DNA from: Bacillota bacterium
Lineage (GTDB): Bacteria; Bacillota; Clostridia; Christensenellales; Aristaeellaceae
Direction: 5' to 3'
Assembly: GCA_009787135.1 (NCBI GenBank)
Contig: WRGP01000170.1
Location: 1 to 8,595 of the forward strand
DNA length: 8,595 nt
In this document: positions 6,177 through 8,595 of the stretch, in pieces
Numbering within the stretch: position 1 is the first letter of the stretch
Layout of the letters: every line of letters starts with the position of its first letter
The notes under the pieces: generated by a model
Told to the model about the DNA's origin: nothing
The model's input: only the letters and a program-made list of their open reading frames with translations
Database searches by the model: none
Program-made: the position numbers and the translations under genes

Positions 6177-6205
6177 TTGATGAAATGATCCCCATCTGTT
6201 ATACT
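6177..6205 (+). promoter_or_regulatory. Sigma-A promoter for the PRPP synthetase gene
   Basis: TTGATG (6177-6182), a 17-base spacer and TATACT (6200-6205) form a good vegetative promoter. The start would be near 6212, giving a leader of roughly 95 bases. It diverges from the murG promoter; the two -10 elements are 46 bases apart, so the upstream parts overlap and one regulator could affect both. A second possible extended -10, TGGTATACT, lies at 6261-6269 closer to the gene. Confidence 0.6.
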
Positions 6206-6228
6206 GGCAGCGTATTGGAAACGGATAG

Positions 6229-6253
6229 GTTCCCCGCCAAAGGGAGAGGGGAC
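6229..6253 (+). other. Leader hairpin upstream of the PRPP synthetase gene
   Basis: GTTCCCC (6229-6235) pairs with GGGGAC (6248-6253) with one bulged T around a 12-base purine-rich loop. It would sit in the 5' leader if the promoter at 6177 is used. It is not followed by a T tract, so it is not an intrinsic terminator. I could not match the leader to a known riboswitch. Confidence 0.35.
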
Positions 6254-6305
6254 GCCCACATGGTATACTGCGCGGGGGAGCAACTGCGAAAGGGTGGATG
6301 AAGCA

Positions 6306-7529
6306 ATGGAGGGTCAACAGCAGCGGGCGGAAAGGGATGCTTTTGAAACGGACCCGATCGCGCCGCTTGGCATCATCGCCATGCCGGGGTGCGAGGAGCT
6401 GGGCAGGCGCGCGAACGGATATCTGATGCGCTGGCGCACGGAAAAAGAAGAATCCTTTGAGGACACAAGGGAGCTGTACACGAGCCCGGGGTACAAACGG
6501 GACGACTTTTTGCTGGAGGTGGACTGCCCAAGGTTCAGCACGGGCGAGGGCAAGGGGCTGCTCAAGCAGAGCGTGCGGGGCCATGACCTGTACATCATTT
6601 CCGACGTGACCGCCCGCCAGATGACGTACCAAATGTACGGGCAGACCGTGCCCATGTCGCCGGACGACCACTACGCGGATTTAAAGCGCGTCATCGCGGC
6701 GATTGGCGGCAAGGCAAAGCGCATCAATCTGATCATGCCGTTCCTCTATGAAAGCAGGCAGCACCGGCGTACCAGCCGGGAGTCCATGGATTGCGCCATC
6801 ATGCTGCAGGAACTCTCCCGCATGAACGTCTCCAACATCATCACCTTTGACGCGCATGACCCGCGCGTGCAGAACGCTATCCCGCTCACCGGCTTTGAGT
6901 CTGTGCACCCGACCTACCAGATGCTCAAGGCGCTGTGCAAAAACATTCGCGACCTGAACATCAACCGCGACCATATGATGGTCGTATCGCCTGACGAGGG
7001 CGCGATCGGGCGCAGCATTTACTACTCCACGGTGCTGGGGCTGAATATGGGCGTGTTCATCAAGCGGCGCGACTACACCCGGGTGGTGGAAGGCCGCAAC
7101 CCCATTCTATCGCACGATTATATTGGCGACAGCGTGGAAGGCAAGGATATCATCGTGGCCGACGATATCATCGCCACGGGCGAATCCATCCTGGATCTGG
7201 CGCGCGAGCTGAAAGCGCGCCGCGCGGGCCGCATTTTCTGCGCGGGCACGTTCGCCTTCTTTACAAAGGGTTTGGACGCGTTCCATAAGGCGTATGAGGA
7301 GGGCACTATCTCGCGCGTGCTCAGCACAAACCTGAACTATCTGCCGGCCGAGACGCGCGCCGCGCCGTGGTTTATTGAGGTGGATATGTCCAAGTACATC
7401 TCCTTTATCATCGCTACGCTCAACCACGACCACAGCCTGCACAGCCTGCTCAACCCGCTGGACCGCATCAAGCGGCTGCTGACGTGTTATCGCGAGCAGC
7501 AGGCGGAAGCGGGCTTTCGGCTTATTTAA
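6306..7529 (+). CDS. prs: Ribose-phosphate pyrophosphokinase (long, divergent PRPP synthetase)
   Basis: PRPP synthetase transfers pyrophosphate from ATP to ribose-5-phosphate, making PRPP for nucleotide, His, Trp and NAD synthesis in the cytoplasm. The 407-residue protein is well above the usual ~315. Recognisable parts are PLGIIAMPGCEELGRRAN (the usual N-terminal strand and helix), VRGHDLYIISDV (the VRGxDV strand), YESRQHRR (148-155, ATP-site RQDRK equivalent), FDAHDP (181-186, for DLHA), VSPDEGAIGRS (for VSPDxGGVxRA), FIKRRD (catalytic loop KRR) and the PRPP-binding loop VADDIIATGES (284-294, for VDDMIDTGGT). Every motif is present but altered, and the C-terminus is extended by a helical, basic tail. 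The ATG at 6306 is preferred: AGGGTGG (6291-6297) sits eight bases upstream; a GTG at 6294 is the alternative. A second, canonical prs could exist elsewhere in the genome, so the exact activity is inferred. Confidence 0.85.
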   Translation: MEGQQQRAERDAFETDPIAPLGIIAMPGCEELGRRANGYLMRWRTEKEESFEDTRELYTSPGYKRDDFLLEVDCPRFSTGEGKGLLKQSVRGHDLYIISDVTARQMTYQMYGQTVPMSPDDHYADLKRVIAAIGGKAKRINLIMPFLYESRQHRRTSRESMDCAIMLQELSRMNVSNIITFDAHDPRVQNAIPLTGFESVHPTYQMLKALCKNIRDLNINRDHMMVVSPDEGAIGRSIYYSTVLGLNMGVFIKRRDYTRVVEGRNPILSHDYIGDSVEGKDIIVADDIIATGESILDLARELKARRAGRIFCAGTFAFFTKGLDAFHKAYEEGTISRVLSTNLNYLPAETRAAPWFIEVDMSKYISFIIATLNHDHSLHSLLNPLDRIKRLLTCYREQQAEAGFRLI

Positions 7530-7549
7530 CAGAATTAGGAGGGGACACA

Positions 7550-8515
7550 ATGAAGCTAGGCGTTTTTACGGTACTATTGGGCGGCCAGCCGCTTCGCGAG
7601 GCATGCGCGTATCTCGCGAAATCAGGCGTGCAAGCGGTGGAAATCGGGTGTGGCGGCTTCCCCGGAAAAGCGCACTGCGATCCGAAGGCGCTGCTTGGCG
7701 ACCCGTCGCGCCTTGCGGCGTTCCAGTCGGCCATCGCGGACCATGGGCTTGAACTCGCCGCGCTGTCCGTGCATGGCAACGGCGTGCATCCGGACCCGGC
7801 GGTTGCCAAGGCGGCCAATGACGACTTTCAGGACGCGTGCCTGCTGGCGGAAAAGCTCGGCGTCCACACGGTGGTTACGTTTTCCGGCTGCCCGGGCGGA
7901 AGCGCGTATGACCGAACGCCCAATTGGGTGACCTGCCCCTGGCCGGACGATTTTACACAGATTCTGAACTATCAATGGAATGACGTGCTGACCCCCTACT
8001 GGCAAAAGACGGCGGCGGAGGCGGCGGAGCACGGCGTGACGAGGATCGCGCTGGAGATGCACCCGGGCTTTACCGTACACAATCCAGAGACGTGCCTGCG
8101 CCTGAGAGAGGCTGTGGGGCCGGCGATTGGCGCGAACTTTGACCCCAGCCATCTGTTCTGGCAGGGCATTGACCCGGTCGCGGCCATTCGTGCCCTTAGC
8201 GGCGCCATATACCACTTCCATGCCAAGGATACAAGGATTGACGCGCTAAACTGCGGCGTGACCGGCGTGCTGGACACAAAGCCCTACGGCGACGAAATAC
8301 ACCGCAGCTGGATCTTCCGTACCGTGGGATACGGGCATGACCTGCAGCTTTGGCGCGACATCATATCCAATTTGCGCCTGGCCCAGTATGACGGCGCGAT
8401 TTCCATTGAGCACGAGGACAGCCTGATGAGCGTGAACGAAGGGCTGCAAAAAGCCGTCGCGTTTTTGAAGGAAGCCATGATCTTTGAGGAAAAATCGGAG
8501 ATGTGGTGGGCATAA
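7550..8515 (+). CDS. Sugar phosphate isomerase/epimerase (xylose-isomerase-like TIM barrel)
   Basis: This 321-residue protein belongs to the AP endonuclease 2/xylose isomerase-like TIM-barrel superfamily. The N-terminal strand MKLGVFTVLL, then VQAVEIGCGGFPG and LELAALSVHGNGVHP, are the first barrel strands. Likely metal ligands sit at the ends of later strands: Glu169 in ALEMHPG, Asp198 in NFDPSHL, His224 in HFHAKD and Glu287 in SIEHED. It probably isomerises or epimerises a sugar or polyol in the cytoplasm using a divalent metal; the substrate cannot be told. The start is set by AGGAGGGG (7537-7544), five bases before the ATG. It begins 20 bases after prs with no terminator between them and 49 bases before glmM, so all three are probably cotranscribed. 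Its link to PRPP or amino-sugar supply is unproven. Confidence 0.85.
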   Translation: MKLGVFTVLLGGQPLREACAYLAKSGVQAVEIGCGGFPGKAHCDPKALLGDPSRLAAFQSAIADHGLELAALSVHGNGVHPDPAVAKAANDDFQDACLLAEKLGVHTVVTFSGCPGGSAYDRTPNWVTCPWPDDFTQILNYQWNDVLTPYWQKTAAEAAEHGVTRIALEMHPGFTVHNPETCLRLREAVGPAIGANFDPSHLFWQGIDPVAAIRALSGAIYHFHAKDTRIDALNCGVTGVLDTKPYGDEIHRSWIFRTVGYGHDLQLWRDIISNLRLAQYDGAISIEHEDSLMSVNEGLQKAVAFLKEAMIFEEKSEMWWA

Positions 8516-8564
8516 TACGATTATCGCCGTACCCGCAAGCCGGTCTATGGGAGGGATAGGAAGC

Positions 8565-8595
8565 ATGGCGAGGCTGTTTGGCACAGACGGGGTTC
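8565..8595 (+). CDS. glmM: GlmM, phosphoglucosamine mutase (5' end only)
   Basis: Only ten codons are present before the window ends: MARLFGTDGV, the nearly invariant N-terminus of GlmM, where FGTDGVRG is the family hallmark. GlmM converts glucosamine-6-phosphate to glucosamine-1-phosphate, the step before UDP-GlcNAc synthesis by GlmU. The ATG is preceded by GGGAGGG (8549-8555) with nine bases of spacing. Other phosphohexomutases also carry FGTDG, but the exact MARLFGTDGV start favours GlmM. Confidence 0.82.
   Translation, partial: MARLFGTDGV

Noticed and set aside
6206..6305. Known riboswitch (c-di-GMP, guanidine, PRPP types) ahead of prs
   Set aside because: Fragments such as GGGGACGCC recall parts of known motifs, but no full conserved core could be matched by eye.

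Overview
The window is a GC-rich bacterial chromosome segment, most likely from a spore-forming member of the Firmicutes (class Clostridia). The pointers are a YhcN/YlaJ-type spore lipoprotein, a long nucleoside kinase carrying a threonyl-tRNA-synthetase-like N-terminus, a clostridial-style MurG (GGTAGHV instead of GGTGGHI), a long divergent PRPP synthetase, and strong GGAGG-type ribosome binding sites. The species cannot be named from sequence alone. No rRNA, tRNA, CRISPR array, insertion sequence or phage gene was found.

Layout, left to right. Bases 1-278 are AT-richer (about 43% GC by hand count over the first 240 bases) and hold no convincing gene. A clear extended -10 promoter (279-308) then drives a 373-residue GNAT acetyltransferase (344-1465). 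Next comes a 189-residue Pro/Met/Gln-rich protein of unknown function (1626-2195), preceded by a possible late-sporulation promoter and followed by a good intrinsic terminator (2226-2270). Bases 2289-2511 are the frameshifted C-terminal remnant of an AraC-family regulator. Its second reading frame runs without a stop into the next gene, so an automatic caller may give that gene a false N-terminal extension. The gene itself is a 549-residue uridine-kinase-like nucleoside kinase (2686-4335), followed by a YhcN/YlaJ lipoprotein (4428-4937).

A nearly symmetric 16-bp stem (4951-4992), embedded in direct and inverted repeats, separates the lipoprotein gene from the convergent murG (5048-6121, minus strand). 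murG and a PRPP synthetase gene (6306-7529) diverge from a 184-bp region carrying recognisable promoters in both directions. After prs come a xylose-isomerase-like TIM-barrel protein (7550-8515) and the first ten codons of glmM (8565 to the window end), closely spaced and probably cotranscribed.

Several genes bear on one pathway. PRPP and uridine-type kinases feed uridine nucleotides, GlmM makes glucosamine-1-phosphate for UDP-GlcNAc, and MurG uses UDP-GlcNAc to make lipid II. That grouping is inference from gene families. Nothing here is a clear new defence, mobile or biosynthetic system. The most useful non-obvious observations are the decayed AraC gene that could be mis-fused to the kinase, the candidate sporulation-controlled P/M/Q-rich protein, and the repeat-rich convergent terminator.
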